Assembly (NCBI RefSeq): GCF_023091225.1
Contig: NZ_JAHWXM010000001.1
Location: 1 to 64,000, forward strand
Length of the DNA: 64,000 nt
Origin: Microbacterium galbinum
GTDB lineage: Bacteria; Actinomycetota; Actinomycetes; Actinomycetales; Microbacteriaceae
Direction: 5' to 3'
The number at the start of each line of letters is the position of its first letter. Positions within the stretch are counted from its first letter, which is position 1. The position numbers and the translations under genes were made by a program. Under the pieces are notes generated by a model, which was not told the DNA's origin, did no database searches, and worked only from the letters and a program-made list of their open reading frames with translations. This document shows positions 29,080 to 36,979 of the stretch, one piece after another.

Positions 29080-29176
29080 GGGGCTGATTCCCCAGTCCTC
29101 AGCCCCTGTAGCCCCCGCTACGCATATCAGAATATCTCGAAATTGTCTTGTCCGCCATTTGGGGGACAAACTTTTT
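29080..29176 (+). other. AT-rich region with two hairpins upstream of 29238
   Basis: The 273-base gap 28965-29237 holds, after the terminator, an 8-bp hairpin (29080-29087 with 29099-29106), an AT-rich stretch at 29121-29150, and a second hairpin of 6 bp plus 2 bp with a mismatch (29148-29156 with 29161-29169). The second is followed by six T (29171-29176), so it looks like an intrinsic terminator. A short transcript ending there is possible, as is a remnant; nothing coding is seen. Confidence 0.4.
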
Positions 29177-29225
29177 TGAAAGTCGTGATTTTCCGGGGTC
29201 TCTACCGCCCCGAGCGGATGCTTCC

Positions 29226-29231
29226 TAAGGT
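29226..29231 (+). promoter_or_regulatory. -10 box TAAGGT, leaderless start at 29238
   Basis: TAAGGT is followed by exactly 6 bases (GGAGTC) and ATG 29238. The GGAG could serve as a ribosome site only if transcription began further upstream. Confidence 0.5.
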
Positions 29232-29237
29232 GGAGTC

Positions 29238-29627
29238 ATGGACAGATCGATCGTGTTTCCGGGGCAGATCGCCATCGCGCAGGGCCACCGCGTCGAGGTG
29301 ACCGAGCAGCTCGATCCGCTCAGTGGCGAGACGCTCGCGATCGCCGTCCGCGATCTCGAGACGAACATCCGCTACCGGCTCGTCGAAGAGGCTGCCGGTG
29401 TCGATGAGGTGCGTTGGCTGGGCAGGGTGCTGGACTGCACGATCGGCGTGTCGTCGACCGGCTCGCGCACGGAGCTGCGTCTGGATGCCCGCGGGCCGGG
29501 CCCGGTCGGCGCGAAGGTCGCGCTGCGCGAGGCGGATGCCGCAGCCGATGCCGCCAAAGCCGAAGCCGACCGCTGGGGCGGATCCGATCGCCCGCCGCCC
29601 GTCGAGGAGTCCGAGCGCTTCTGGTGA
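29238..29627 (+). CDS. Small protein of unknown function
   Basis: 129 residues, no signal peptide. The first 85 residues alternate like a small beta-rich domain (VTEQLDPLSGETLAIAVRDL, RYRLVEEAAGVDEVRWLG); the tail is Ala-rich then acidic, ending EESERFW. I do not recognise a family. The gene is convergent with dnaE2, with only 27 bases between the stops and no terminator visible there. Confidence 0.6.
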   Translation: MDRSIVFPGQIAIAQGHRVEVTEQLDPLSGETLAIAVRDLETNIRYRLVEEAAGVDEVRWLGRVLDCTIGVSSTGSRTELRLDARGPGPVGAKVALREADAAADAAKAEADRWGGSDRPPPVEESERFW

Positions 29628-29654
29628 GTGGACGACCCTCCGGCACACGGGTAC

Positions 29655-32600
29655 TCATCGGAAGTCCCGCGAGCGGTGGGAGAGGCCGGTGCGCAGATCG
29701 TCGAAGGCATCCGCGAGCACATTGATGACCCCTTCCTCGGAGCGCTCGAGGATTCCCCGGATGATCAGTGCGGGGGAGTCCCGAGCGACCCGGCGGTAGC
29801 GGTTCCAGACGCCCGCCGAGCAGATGATGTTGACGAGTCCCGTCTCGTCTTCGAGATTCACGAAGGTCACGCCCGCCGCAGTCGCCGGTCGCTGGCGGTG
29901 GGTGACGAGGCCGGCGACCTCGACACGGCGGCCCGTCTCGTGGGTGCGCAGATCGGCGGAGGTGAGCACGCCGCGCTCGCCCAACGCCGCGCGGAAGTGC
30001 AGCATCGGGTGGTCGTCGGTCGAGACCCCGGTGGCCCACAGATCGGCGGAGAGGCGTTCGTAGCTGCTCTGATCGGCGAACAGGGGAGGCTGCACCGACA
30101 CGCTGGTCCCCGGCAGGAAGCGGGAGCGGTCATCGGCCGCCGCCCCCGCGAGCCAGATGGCCTCTCGGCGTTCCAGCCCGAGGCAGGCGAATGCCCCGGC
30201 GGTCGCGAGCGCCTCGAGCTGCGCGGCCGTGGCATCCGTGCGCCGCACGAGATCGTTCAGATCGCGATACGGGCCGTGCGCCTCGCGCTCCGCGACGATC
30301 CGCTCGGCCATCGGAACCCCGATCCCACGCACCCCGCTGAGCCCCATTCGCACGGCGTAGCCGCCATCGCGACGGTGGGCTTCGGATTCGTCCGGGGCAT
30401 CGCGGTCGAAGCGCAGCGTCGGCGGCTGGGGCATGACGCGGCAGGAGTCGCGGCCCGTCGGTATCCGGCCCTCTGCTCCGGTGAGCGGTTCGAGCGTCTC
30501 GGTGGCCCCGGAGACCTGCAGATCGGGGCGCCGCACCTCCACGCCGTGCCGACGGGCATCCGCCGTCAGCGTCGCCGCGGAGTAGAACCCCATGGGCTGC
30601 GAACGCAGGAGGCCGGCGAGGAAGGCAGCGGGGTAGTGCAGCTTCAGCCAGGAGCTGGCGTAGACCAGGAGGGCGAACGACAGGGAGTGCGACTCCGCGA
30701 AACCGAAGTTCGCGAACGCCTGGATCTGCGCGTAGATGCGATCGGATGCCGCCTCATCGAGTCCGCGTCGTGCCATGCCCGCATAGAGCTTCTCGCGCAC
30801 CTTCTCGATCTTCTCCAGGCCGCGCTTGGATCCCATCGCCCGACGGAGCAGGTCGGCCTCGTCGGCCGTGCAGTCGCCGACCGCGGTCGCCATCTGGATC
30901 AGCTGTTCCTGGAAGATCGGGATGCCCAAGGTGCGCTTCAGGATCGGCTCGAGATCCGCGTGCGGATAGGGGATCGGGAAGTCGACGGGCGCCTCACCTC
31001 GGGCCGCGCGTTCCCTGTTCTCCTCGTCGACCCTGTCCTTCGCCATCTTGCGCTGCACGAACGGGTGCACCGCCCCGCCCTGGATGGGGCCCGGACGGAT
31101 GAGGGCGATCTGGATCGCGAGGTCGTAGAAGCTCCGCGGTTGCAGACGGGGCAGCAACCCGATCTGCGCCCGGGACTCCACCTGGAAGACGCCGATCGAG
31201 TCGGCGCGGCAGAGCATGTCGTAGACGCCGGGCTCCTCCTTGGGCAGGGTCTCGAGCGTCCAGAGCTCGCCCGTCGCCTCGTGGATCAGGTCGAAGCAGT
31301 GCTGCAGGGCCGCCAGCATCCCGAGACCCAGCAGGTCGAACTTGACCAGGCCCATGAACGCCGCGTCGTCCTTGTCCCATTGGATGACGGTCCTGTTCTC
31401 CATGCGTGCGTGCTCGACCGGAACGACCTCGCCGACCGGACGTGCCGTGAGCACCATCCCGCCCGAATGGATGCCGAGGTGGCGCGGCGCCTTCATCAGC
31501 TCACCGGCGTAGGCGAGAACGTTCTCGGGGATGTCGTGCCCTTCTGCGGGCTCCAGCCCGGCACCCCAGCCGTCGACCTGCCGCGACCACGAGTCCTGCT
31601 GTCCCGGGGAGTGCCCGAGCGCCCTGGCCATGTCGCGCACGGCGTTCTTCGGCCGGTACTGGATCACGTTCGCCACCTGCGCGGCGCGTTCCCGGCCGTA
31701 CTCGGCGTACACCCACTGGATGATCTCCTCCCGGCGTCGCGAGTCGAAGTCGACGTCGATGTCGGGCTCCTCCTGACGGGTCGTCGCGAGGAACCTCTCG
31801 AAGGGCAGCCCGTACAGGATGGGGTCGACGGCGGTGATCCCCAACAGGTAGCAGACCGCGCTCGCCGCGGCCGACCCGCGCCCCTGGCAGAGGATGCCTC
31901 GGCGACGGGCCTCGGCGACGATGCCGTGAACGATGAGGAAGTAGCCGGGGAAGTCCTTCTCCTCGATCACGTTCAGTTCGCGTTCGATCCGGCTCCGGCC
32001 GGCGTCGTCGATACGGGGGTACTTCGAGGGCACGGCGTCCCAGACGAGTCGGCGCAGCCAGCTCATCGGGGTGTGCCCCTCGGGGACCCTCTGCCGGGGG
32101 AGTGCGGGGCGGGCGAGACGCAGGGGGAAGGCGGATGCCGCGGCCAGCTCGAGCCCCGAGGAGATGGCTCCGGGGTACCGCCGGAAGCGCGCCGACATCT
32201 CGGCGCCGCTGCGCAGATGCGCGCCCCCGTGCGCGGGGAGCCATCCATCGAGCTCATCCATGCTGCGCACCGCCCGGACCGCGGCGACGGCCTCGGCGAG
32301 CGGCGCCTGCTGCGGAGCGGCGTAGTGCACGTTGTTCGTCGCGACGACGGGGAGGTGCATCCGTCCCGCCAACTCCGCGAGCACGTCGTTGCGACGGGTG
32401 TCGAGCGGATCTCCGTGGTCGAAGAGCTCGACGGCGACGTGCTCTGCGCCGAAGAGGTCGACGAGGTGCTGCAACGGCTCCCGGGCGTCACCGCGTTCGA
32501 GCCCCTGACGCACCGCACCTTTGCGGCATCCGGTCAGGATGGTCCAGTGGCCTCCGGCGCTCGCCGCGAGCTCGTCGAGATCGTAGACGGGGCGGCCCTT

Positions 32601-33110
32601 CTCACCGCCCCGCAGCTGCGCGGCGGTGATGACTCCGGAGAGCCGGTGGTAGCCCTCCATCCCGCGGGCGAGGACGAGCAGGTGCTCGCCGGCCGGATCG
32701 GGTGTGCCGCGCTGCGGGGCCGGGAGATCGAGCGACAGTTCTGCTCCGAAGACGGTCTGCAGCTGGACGTCCATGAGCTCGGCGACCTCGGCGAAGCGCG
32801 CGGCACCGTAGAAGCCGTCGTGGTCGGTGAGTGCGAGGGCGCTGAGTCCGAGGCGCTCGGCCTCGATCAGGAGCGCCTCGGGGGAGGACGCGCCGTCGAG
32901 GAACGAATACGAGGAGTGGGCGTGCAACTCTGCGTAGGGCACGGCGTCATCGGGGCGCGGCACGGACGACGGCGGGATACTCTTGCGTCGCCTGCTCACC
33001 GGGCCCGGATCGGCCCGCGCCCCGGAGGGCTCGGCGCTCGCGGGCGGTGGCTCGCCGCTCAGAGTGCGAGCCAGCTCGCCCCACTTCAGAGGCGGGTTGT
33101 GGAAGCCCAT
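29655..33110 (-). CDS. dnaE2: Error-prone DNA polymerase III alpha subunit DnaE2
   Basis: 1151 residues. It is the translesion polymerase of the ImuA'-ImuB-DnaE2 mutasome. An N-terminal PHP domain starts at YAELHAHSSYSFLDGASSP near residue 62 with LTDHDG following. The polymerase active site is PDIDVDFDSRRREEII near 450 and GRGSAAASAVCYLLG precedes it. The C-terminal part has HhH (GLSGVRGIGVPMAERI) and OB folds (VEVAGLVTHRQRP). The start ATG 33110 overlaps the imuB stop as TGATG; the in-frame extension upstream of it lies inside imuB and is rejected. Confidence 0.93.
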   Translation of the reverse strand: MGFHNPPLKWGELARTLSGEPPPASAEPSGARADPGPVSRRRKSIPPSSVPRPDDAVPYAELHAHSSYSFLDGASSPEALLIEAERLGLSALALTDHDGFYGAARFAEVAELMDVQLQTVFGAELSLDLPAPQRGTPDPAGEHLLVLARGMEGYHRLSGVITAAQLRGGEKGRPVYDLDELAASAGGHWTILTGCRKGAVRQGLERGDAREPLQHLVDLFGAEHVAVELFDHGDPLDTRRNDVLAELAGRMHLPVVATNNVHYAAPQQAPLAEAVAAVRAVRSMDELDGWLPAHGGAHLRSGAEMSARFRRYPGAISSGLELAAASAFPLRLARPALPRQRVPEGHTPMSWLRRLVWDAVPSKYPRIDDAGRSRIERELNVIEEKDFPGYFLIVHGIVAEARRRGILCQGRGSAAASAVCYLLGITAVDPILYGLPFERFLATTRQEEPDIDVDFDSRRREEIIQWVYAEYGRERAAQVANVIQYRPKNAVRDMARALGHSPGQQDSWSRQVDGWGAGLEPAEGHDIPENVLAYAGELMKAPRHLGIHSGGMVLTARPVGEVVPVEHARMENRTVIQWDKDDAAFMGLVKFDLLGLGMLAALQHCFDLIHEATGELWTLETLPKEEPGVYDMLCRADSIGVFQVESRAQIGLLPRLQPRSFYDLAIQIALIRPGPIQGGAVHPFVQRKMAKDRVDEENRERAARGEAPVDFPIPYPHADLEPILKRTLGIPIFQEQLIQMATAVGDCTADEADLLRRAMGSKRGLEKIEKVREKLYAGMARRGLDEAASDRIYAQIQAFANFGFAESHSLSFALLVYASSWLKLHYPAAFLAGLLRSQPMGFYSAATLTADARRHGVEVRRPDLQVSGATETLEPLTGAEGRIPTGRDSCRVMPQPPTLRFDRDAPDESEAHRRDGGYAVRMGLSGVRGIGVPMAERIVAEREAHGPYRDLNDLVRRTDATAAQLEALATAGAFACLGLERREAIWLAGAAADDRSRFLPGTSVSVQPPLFADQSSYERLSADLWATGVSTDDHPMLHFRAALGERGVLTSADLRTHETGRRVEVAGLVTHRQRPATAAGVTFVNLEDETGLVNIICSAGVWNRYRRVARDSPALIIRGILERSEEGVINVLADAFDDLRTGLSHRSRDFR

Positions 33111-34648
33111 CAGCGGTACCGTCCCTCGGCCCACCAGCGCCCACCGGCGCAGAACACCAGCCAGGCGCGATCCCGGTCATCGATGACCTGGAAGCGATGC
33201 CCCTTCTTACCTCCGCCCGAGGCCCAGCGACGCTCGTGAACGGGCCAGGGTCCTGCCCACGCGTGCACGGCGGTGCCGTCGATGAACGCGGGATCGGAGG
33301 AGAGGGCTCCGCGCTCGTCGATGCGGATCGCGGCACCGTCGGCTCCGGTGACCCCGAGGGGACGGGGCGGGCGGAAGACCTCGGCGGGAAGCGGATCGGG
33401 CAGGCTCCCGGGCCAGGGGGAGGCGGGGTCGCGCGGAGCGACCGCGCGCTCACCCCAGGGAGTGAGCACCTGGCGGTCGGCGAGCCACCGTCCGCCGGCG
33501 AGCGCGGCGGTGACCACGCCCTCGTGCCCCAGCATGGTCTGCACGCGAGACACGGCGTGGTGCAGGCGTTCGTCCGTGCCGGAGCCGAAGAGCCCCGGCT
33601 GGTGGTGAGCGGCGTCATCGACCGCGACCGGCACGATCCGCACCGCCGAGATCCCGCCGAACGCCCGTGCCTCGTCGACGGGATCCTTCGCGGTCTGCGC
33701 CGCCAGCGCCTCCAGCTGCCAGCGCACCCGGTCGACCAGGTCGGAGGCGTCGAAGCACGAGGGGTGCAGCCACGGTCGGGAGAACACCTGCCCGTTGTCG
33801 TCGGTCAGGTCGATGCGCACCTCGGTGCAGACGACGGATGCCTCGCCCAGCGCGAGCATCACCGCATCGGCCGTCTGCCGCACGGCGAAGGCCACCTGAT
33901 CCGCGCCACCCAATGGGGTCTCGAACTCCACGCTCCGCATCAGTTCGGGGTCGGGAGGACGGGGCACGAGGCGCTGCGAGTCCGCGCCCGCGGCCAGCGC
34001 CCGGAGACGGGCGCCGCGCTCGCCGAAGCGATCGCGCACGTCGACGGGGCCGAGGGCGGCGAACTCTCCGAGCGTGCGGACGCCGAGGCGGAGGAGGAGG
34101 CCGGTGATCTGCTCGTCGCGCAGCACCTGCACGGGGAACGGTGCGAGGAACTCCCGTGCCTCACCCGGCGGCACGACGGTGCAGCGCTGCGGCCCGCGGG
34201 CGGCGGTCTCGGCGGTGAAGGGGCCGTCGCCGACGCCGATGCGCACCTCGGGGAACCCGGCCTCGGTGAGCTGCGTCACGAGCCAGGCCGCGGCAGCCTC
34301 CTCTCCGCCGTGATAGCGGGAGATCCCGCGAGCGCGGAGCACCGCGAGTCCCGGTCGCAGCAGTGTGACGCCGGGGGCGTGCTCCTCGATGAGCTGCAGT
34401 ACGGGGAGGAAAGCACGCTCGTCGCGGTCGGGATCGTGGGGGAGCACGCGCAGGGAGGAGAGGCGCCCCTGCGCCTCGCGACGGCGCTGCCCGACCCGCA
34501 CTCCGTGCTCGCGAGCGGAAGCGGTGCAGGCGACGACGATGTTCGCCTGCATCAGGGCCGTCGGCGGGTGCGGGAGCGCGTCGCCCAGTGCGGCGCGCAG
34601 CGGCCAGTCGGGGAACCACAGCACCAGGACGCGGAGAGGGGCGCTCAT
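33110..34648 (-). CDS. imuB: ImuB, Y-family polymerase homologue of the mutasome
   Basis: 512 residues. The N-terminus (RVLVLWFPDWPLRAA) is Y-family-like, but the catalytic carboxylates are absent: no DxD in the first strand, and the segment normally carrying S-x-D-E reads GLAVLRARGISRYHG. The motif QPGLFG near residue 350 fits the beta-clamp-binding site known from mycobacterial ImuB. It therefore most likely acts as the adaptor tying DnaE2 to the clamp. ATGA overlap with imuA' and TGATG overlap with dnaE2. Confidence 0.88.
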   Translation of the reverse strand: MSAPLRVLVLWFPDWPLRAALGDALPHPPTALMQANIVVACTASAREHGVRVGQRRREAQGRLSSLRVLPHDPDRDERAFLPVLQLIEEHAPGVTLLRPGLAVLRARGISRYHGGEEAAAAWLVTQLTEAGFPEVRIGVGDGPFTAETAARGPQRCTVVPPGEAREFLAPFPVQVLRDEQITGLLLRLGVRTLGEFAALGPVDVRDRFGERGARLRALAAGADSQRLVPRPPDPELMRSVEFETPLGGADQVAFAVRQTADAVMLALGEASVVCTEVRIDLTDDNGQVFSRPWLHPSCFDASDLVDRVRWQLEALAAQTAKDPVDEARAFGGISAVRIVPVAVDDAAHHQPGLFGSGTDERLHHAVSRVQTMLGHEGVVTAALAGGRWLADRQVLTPWGERAVAPRDPASPWPGSLPDPLPAEVFRPPRPLGVTGADGAAIRIDERGALSSDPAFIDGTAVHAWAGPWPVHERRWASGGGKKGHRFQVIDDRDRAWLVFCAGGRWWAEGRYR

Positions 34649-35409
34649 CCGGCCTCCGCCCAACGGAGGAGCTCGGGCGCCGGCGCAGGGCTCTGCGTGC
34701 GCGCGGGCAGAGAGGGGAGCGCGGCGAGCTCGGTCGTCACGGACTCGAGCGCACCGTCACGCCCGGGCAGTCGCACGCGAACGCTGGAAGCGAGCGGACG
34801 TCGGCGGGTCTGCGCGGTCACGGTCACCGTGCGGTCGGACAGCAGCCCCCAGCCCGCGCCGAGGCCGTTCCACTGCGGGTCGTGCACGCGGATGGACCCC
34901 TCGCTCTGCGGCCAGACGCCGGTGACGAGCAACGTGGAGCCACGATCGCGCAGCCGGGCGCTCAGGCGGGAGACGTCGGCGTCGCGCAATCGTGTTCCGG
35001 GGTGCACGGCGATCAGCGGCACGACTTCGGCGAGGGCGGAGGTCGCGGCGAACCAGCGATCGCCGGGATCGGGCACCAGGATCAGCCGGTCGAGATCGAT
35101 TCCGAAGCCCGCGGCCGCCTCGACGCCGAGCGTCGGCATACCGACGACGGCGCACCAGTGCCCCTTCTGCGATGCCGCGCTCAACAGGGCGAGGACGAGG
35201 CTCGGCGAGGGGGAGAGCGTGTACGCGGTGCCTGCGAGGAGACCTTCGTCGGGGAGGATGGAGGAGAGAGCGGGGTCGAGCGGGAGCACCGCCTGGTCGC
35301 TGCGGCGACGCTGCATCCGACTGATCTCGCGGCGCAGACGAAGCACCTCTCCCGCACGCGCATCGCTGTTCGGAGAGAGCGCGGTCACCGCATCGAGCCC
35401 GATCCCCAT
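34645..35409 (-). CDS. imuA': ImuA'-like mutasome protein
   Basis: 254 residues from ATG 35409, first gene of the imuA'-imuB-dnaE2 operon. It has a RecA-like core outline (GLLAGTAYTLSPSPSLVLALLSAASQKGHWCAVVGMP near 60-95) without an intact Walker A, as in mycobacterial ImuA'. N-terminal helix with LRLRREISRMQRRR. ATG 35409 is chosen because an AGGATGG site precedes it and the LexA box lies immediately upstream; ATG 35418 is an alternative. ImuA' in mycobacteria interacts with ImuB and is required for damage-induced mutation. Confidence 0.82.
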   Translation of the reverse strand: MGIGLDAVTALSPNSDARAGEVLRLRREISRMQRRRSDQAVLPLDPALSSILPDEGLLAGTAYTLSPSPSLVLALLSAASQKGHWCAVVGMPTLGVEAAAGFGIDLDRLILVPDPGDRWFAATSALAEVVPLIAVHPGTRLRDADVSRLSARLRDRGSTLLVTGVWPQSEGSIRVHDPQWNGLGAGWGLLSDRTVTVTAQTRRRPLASSVRVRLPGRDGALESVTTELAALPSLPARTQSPAPAPELLRWAEAG

Positions 35410-35420
35410 GGTTTCCATCC

Positions 35421-35436
35421 TCGAACGAATATTCGA
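35421..35436 (-). promoter_or_regulatory. LexA-binding SOS box of the imuA'-imuB-dnaE2 operon
   Basis: The + strand reads TCGAACGAATATTCGA. The actinobacterial/Bacillus-type SOS consensus is CGAAC-N4-GTTCG; only one position differs (A for G). It lies 11 bases before the imuA' start, where LexA would block transcription. Together with the operon content this is strong evidence of SOS control. Confidence 0.82.
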
Positions 35437-35513
35437 ATTAATCAAGTGATGGAGTCGATGCTAATTCGTACATCGGACATTGCGCGAACGGGAGTCCGGG
35501 CGGCAGGCCGAGG

Positions 35514-35522
35514 TTATCCACA
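35514..35522 (+). promoter_or_regulatory. Perfect DnaA-box-like nonamer TTATCCACA
   Basis: TTATCCACA is a perfect match to the classical DnaA box. It stands alone in the 154-base divergent gap between imuA' and the prepilin peptidase gene, 30 bases upstream of the -10 box at 35552. No second box is near, so it is not an origin; DnaA-controlled transcription is possible but unproven. Confidence 0.35.
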
Positions 35523-35551
35523 GCGCCCCGCGGGACGGAACCGGAATCTCC

Positions 35552-35557
35552 TAGCCT
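35552..35557 (+). promoter_or_regulatory. -10 box TAGCCT, leaderless start at 35564
   Basis: TAGCCT is followed by 6 bases and ATG 35564. No ribosome site fits other than CCGGG directly before the ATG. Confidence 0.5.
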
Positions 35558-35563
35558 TCCGGG

Positions 35564-36034
35564 ATGGATACGCGCTTCGCCCTCATCGGGCTCGTCCACC
35601 TCATGCTGCTCGGCATCGGCGGGTGGCTGCTCGTCATCGACGCGCGCACCCACCGCCTGCCCGATCGCATCGTGCTCCCGACCCTCGCGGGACTCCTGCT
35701 GCTCGCACTCGTCGATGCACTCGCGACCGGCGACCGGGCGCCGTCGATCCGCGCGCTCCTGGGCATGATCGTGCTCGGCGGCTTCTACGCCCTGCTGCGT
35801 CTGCTGAGTCGCTCGGGCATGGGAGGCGGCGACGTGAAGCTCGCGGCCGTGATCGGCCTGGTGCTGGCCTGGCACGGATGGACGGCCCTCGCGGTGGGCG
35901 CGGCATCCGCTTTCGTGCTCGGCGCGCTGTACTCCCTGGGGCTCATGGCGCTCCGGCGGGCCGATCGCACCACGCGCATCGCCTTCGGTCCCTGGATGAT
36001 CGTGGGTGCGGTGCTCGGCGTCCTCGCCGTCTGA
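35564..36034 (+). CDS. Prepilin peptidase, A24 family (short form)
   Basis: 156 residues with about five membrane segments. The aspartyl-protease residues are visible: D in VIDARTHRLPDRIVLP near residue 26, and SGMGGGDVKLAAVIGL near 88 with the GxGDxK-type motif. The N-methyltransferase domain of long type IV prepilin peptidases is absent, as in actinobacterial TadV/FppA-like enzymes. It would cleave pilin-type leader peptides; no pilin genes occur in this window. Confidence 0.85.
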   Translation: MDTRFALIGLVHLMLLGIGGWLLVIDARTHRLPDRIVLPTLAGLLLLALVDALATGDRAPSIRALLGMIVLGGFYALLRLLSRSGMGGGDVKLAAVIGLVLAWHGWTALAVGAASAFVLGALYSLGLMALRRADRTTRIAFGPWMIVGAVLGVLAV

Positions 36035-36077
36035 CCCGGACCCGCCGGTTCTCCGCCCGAAGGTCGGAGCACGGCGA

Positions 36078-36083
36078 TAGGGT
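36078..36083 (+). promoter_or_regulatory. -10 box TAGGGT, leaderless start at 36090
   Basis: TAGGGT is followed by 6 bases (GAGGGC) and ATG 36090. GAGGG could alternatively be a ribosome site for a transcript from further upstream. Confidence 0.5.
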
Positions 36084-36089
36084 GAGGGC

Positions 36090-36302
36090 ATGGCACTCGC
36101 ACGACTTCACGGCGGCCCGCTAGACGGGCAGATCATTCCTCTCGGCGACGCGGACGACAAGCTGATCGTCCCCTACAGCGAGACGCAGGTGGTGTACAAC
36201 CGTCGCGGCGAGCCGCAGAACACCGGCTCCGACGACGGCCCCACCGAGATCGACTACTGGTACGACGAGTCCCTCGAGGACCTCACGTCCAACGATGACT
36301 GA
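36090..36302 (+). CDS. Small acidic protein of unknown function
   Basis: 70 residues: a short beta-like N-terminus (MALARLHGGPLDGQIIPLG), a central YSETQVVYNRRGE and an acidic tail. The GGPLDGQ stretch resembles small phage- or plasmid-type proteins of unknown role, but there is no other phage sign here. It overlaps the CYTH gene by 8 bases and is probably co-translated with it. Confidence 0.65.
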   Translation: MALARLHGGPLDGQIIPLGDADDKLIVPYSETQVVYNRRGEPQNTGSDDGPTEIDYWYDESLEDLTSNDD

Positions 36303-36909
36303 GCCGTCTCGCACCGTCGAAGTCGAGCGCAAGTTCGACGTCGACGATGCGACGCCGCTCCCTCGTTGGGACGCGATCCCCGGAGTCGACACCGTCACGG
36401 ATGGTGAGTCCCGCGACCTCGACGCCCAGTACTTCGATACGGCCGACGGGGCGCTGTCGCGCTCCGGAGTGGCGCTGCGTCGACGCACCGGCGGTCCCGA
36501 TGCGGGCTGGCACGTCAAGGGGCCGCGCGAGGGCGACGGCCGGCTCGAGCTGGGATGGCCGCTCGGAGACGGCGAGGGCATCCCGGATGCCGTCGCCGCC
36601 ACGGTCGCCCGTTGGGCCACCGACCCGTTGACGCCCCTGGCGCGCATCCGCAATGACCGGACCGCGTATCTGTTCACCGGACCCGACGGCGTGATCGCCG
36701 AGTTCGTCGACGACCGGGTCCGCGCCACCGACCTCCGCCAGGGGGTCGAGCGCGCGTGGCGCGAGTGGGAGATGGAGCTGGGGCCGGCCGCGCCCGCGGA
36801 CGCCGACGGTCGCGAGGCTTTCTTCTCCGCGGTCGAGGCCGCGGTGCGCACGGCCGGCGGGCGCGACGCCTCTTCCGGATCGAAGCTCGCCCGCGCACTC
36901 GGCTTCTGA
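36295..36909 (+). CDS. CYTH-domain protein (triphosphate tunnel metalloenzyme family)
   Basis: 204 residues. The hallmark EVERKF (ExExK) is at residues 9-14, followed by YFDTADGALSRSGVALRRRTGG, WHVKGPREGDGRLE and a C-terminal WREWEMELG, all in the expected order of acidic and basic strands lining the tunnel. Members hydrolyse triphosphates (thiamine triphosphate, inorganic triphosphate) or bind polyphosphate. Only the CYTH domain is present; there is no CHAD domain. Substrate not assignable. Confidence 0.88.
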   Translation: MTEPSRTVEVERKFDVDDATPLPRWDAIPGVDTVTDGESRDLDAQYFDTADGALSRSGVALRRRTGGPDAGWHVKGPREGDGRLELGWPLGDGEGIPDAVAATVARWATDPLTPLARIRNDRTAYLFTGPDGVIAEFVDDRVRATDLRQGVERAWREWEMELGPAAPADADGREAFFSAVEAAVRTAGGRDASSGSKLARALGF

Positions 36910-36979
36910 GCCTTCGCAGAGGTCGCGACACGGCACAACCCCCTTCCCCCGGGAACAGGCCGCGTGCTTGAGTGACACC

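Noticed and set aside
29628..33239. Plus-strand open frame of about 1200 codons opposite dnaE2
   Set aside because: It is the GC-rich shadow of dnaE2. Its translation is rich in Arg, Gly and Glu without motifs, whereas the minus strand shows PHP and polymerase active-site motifs.
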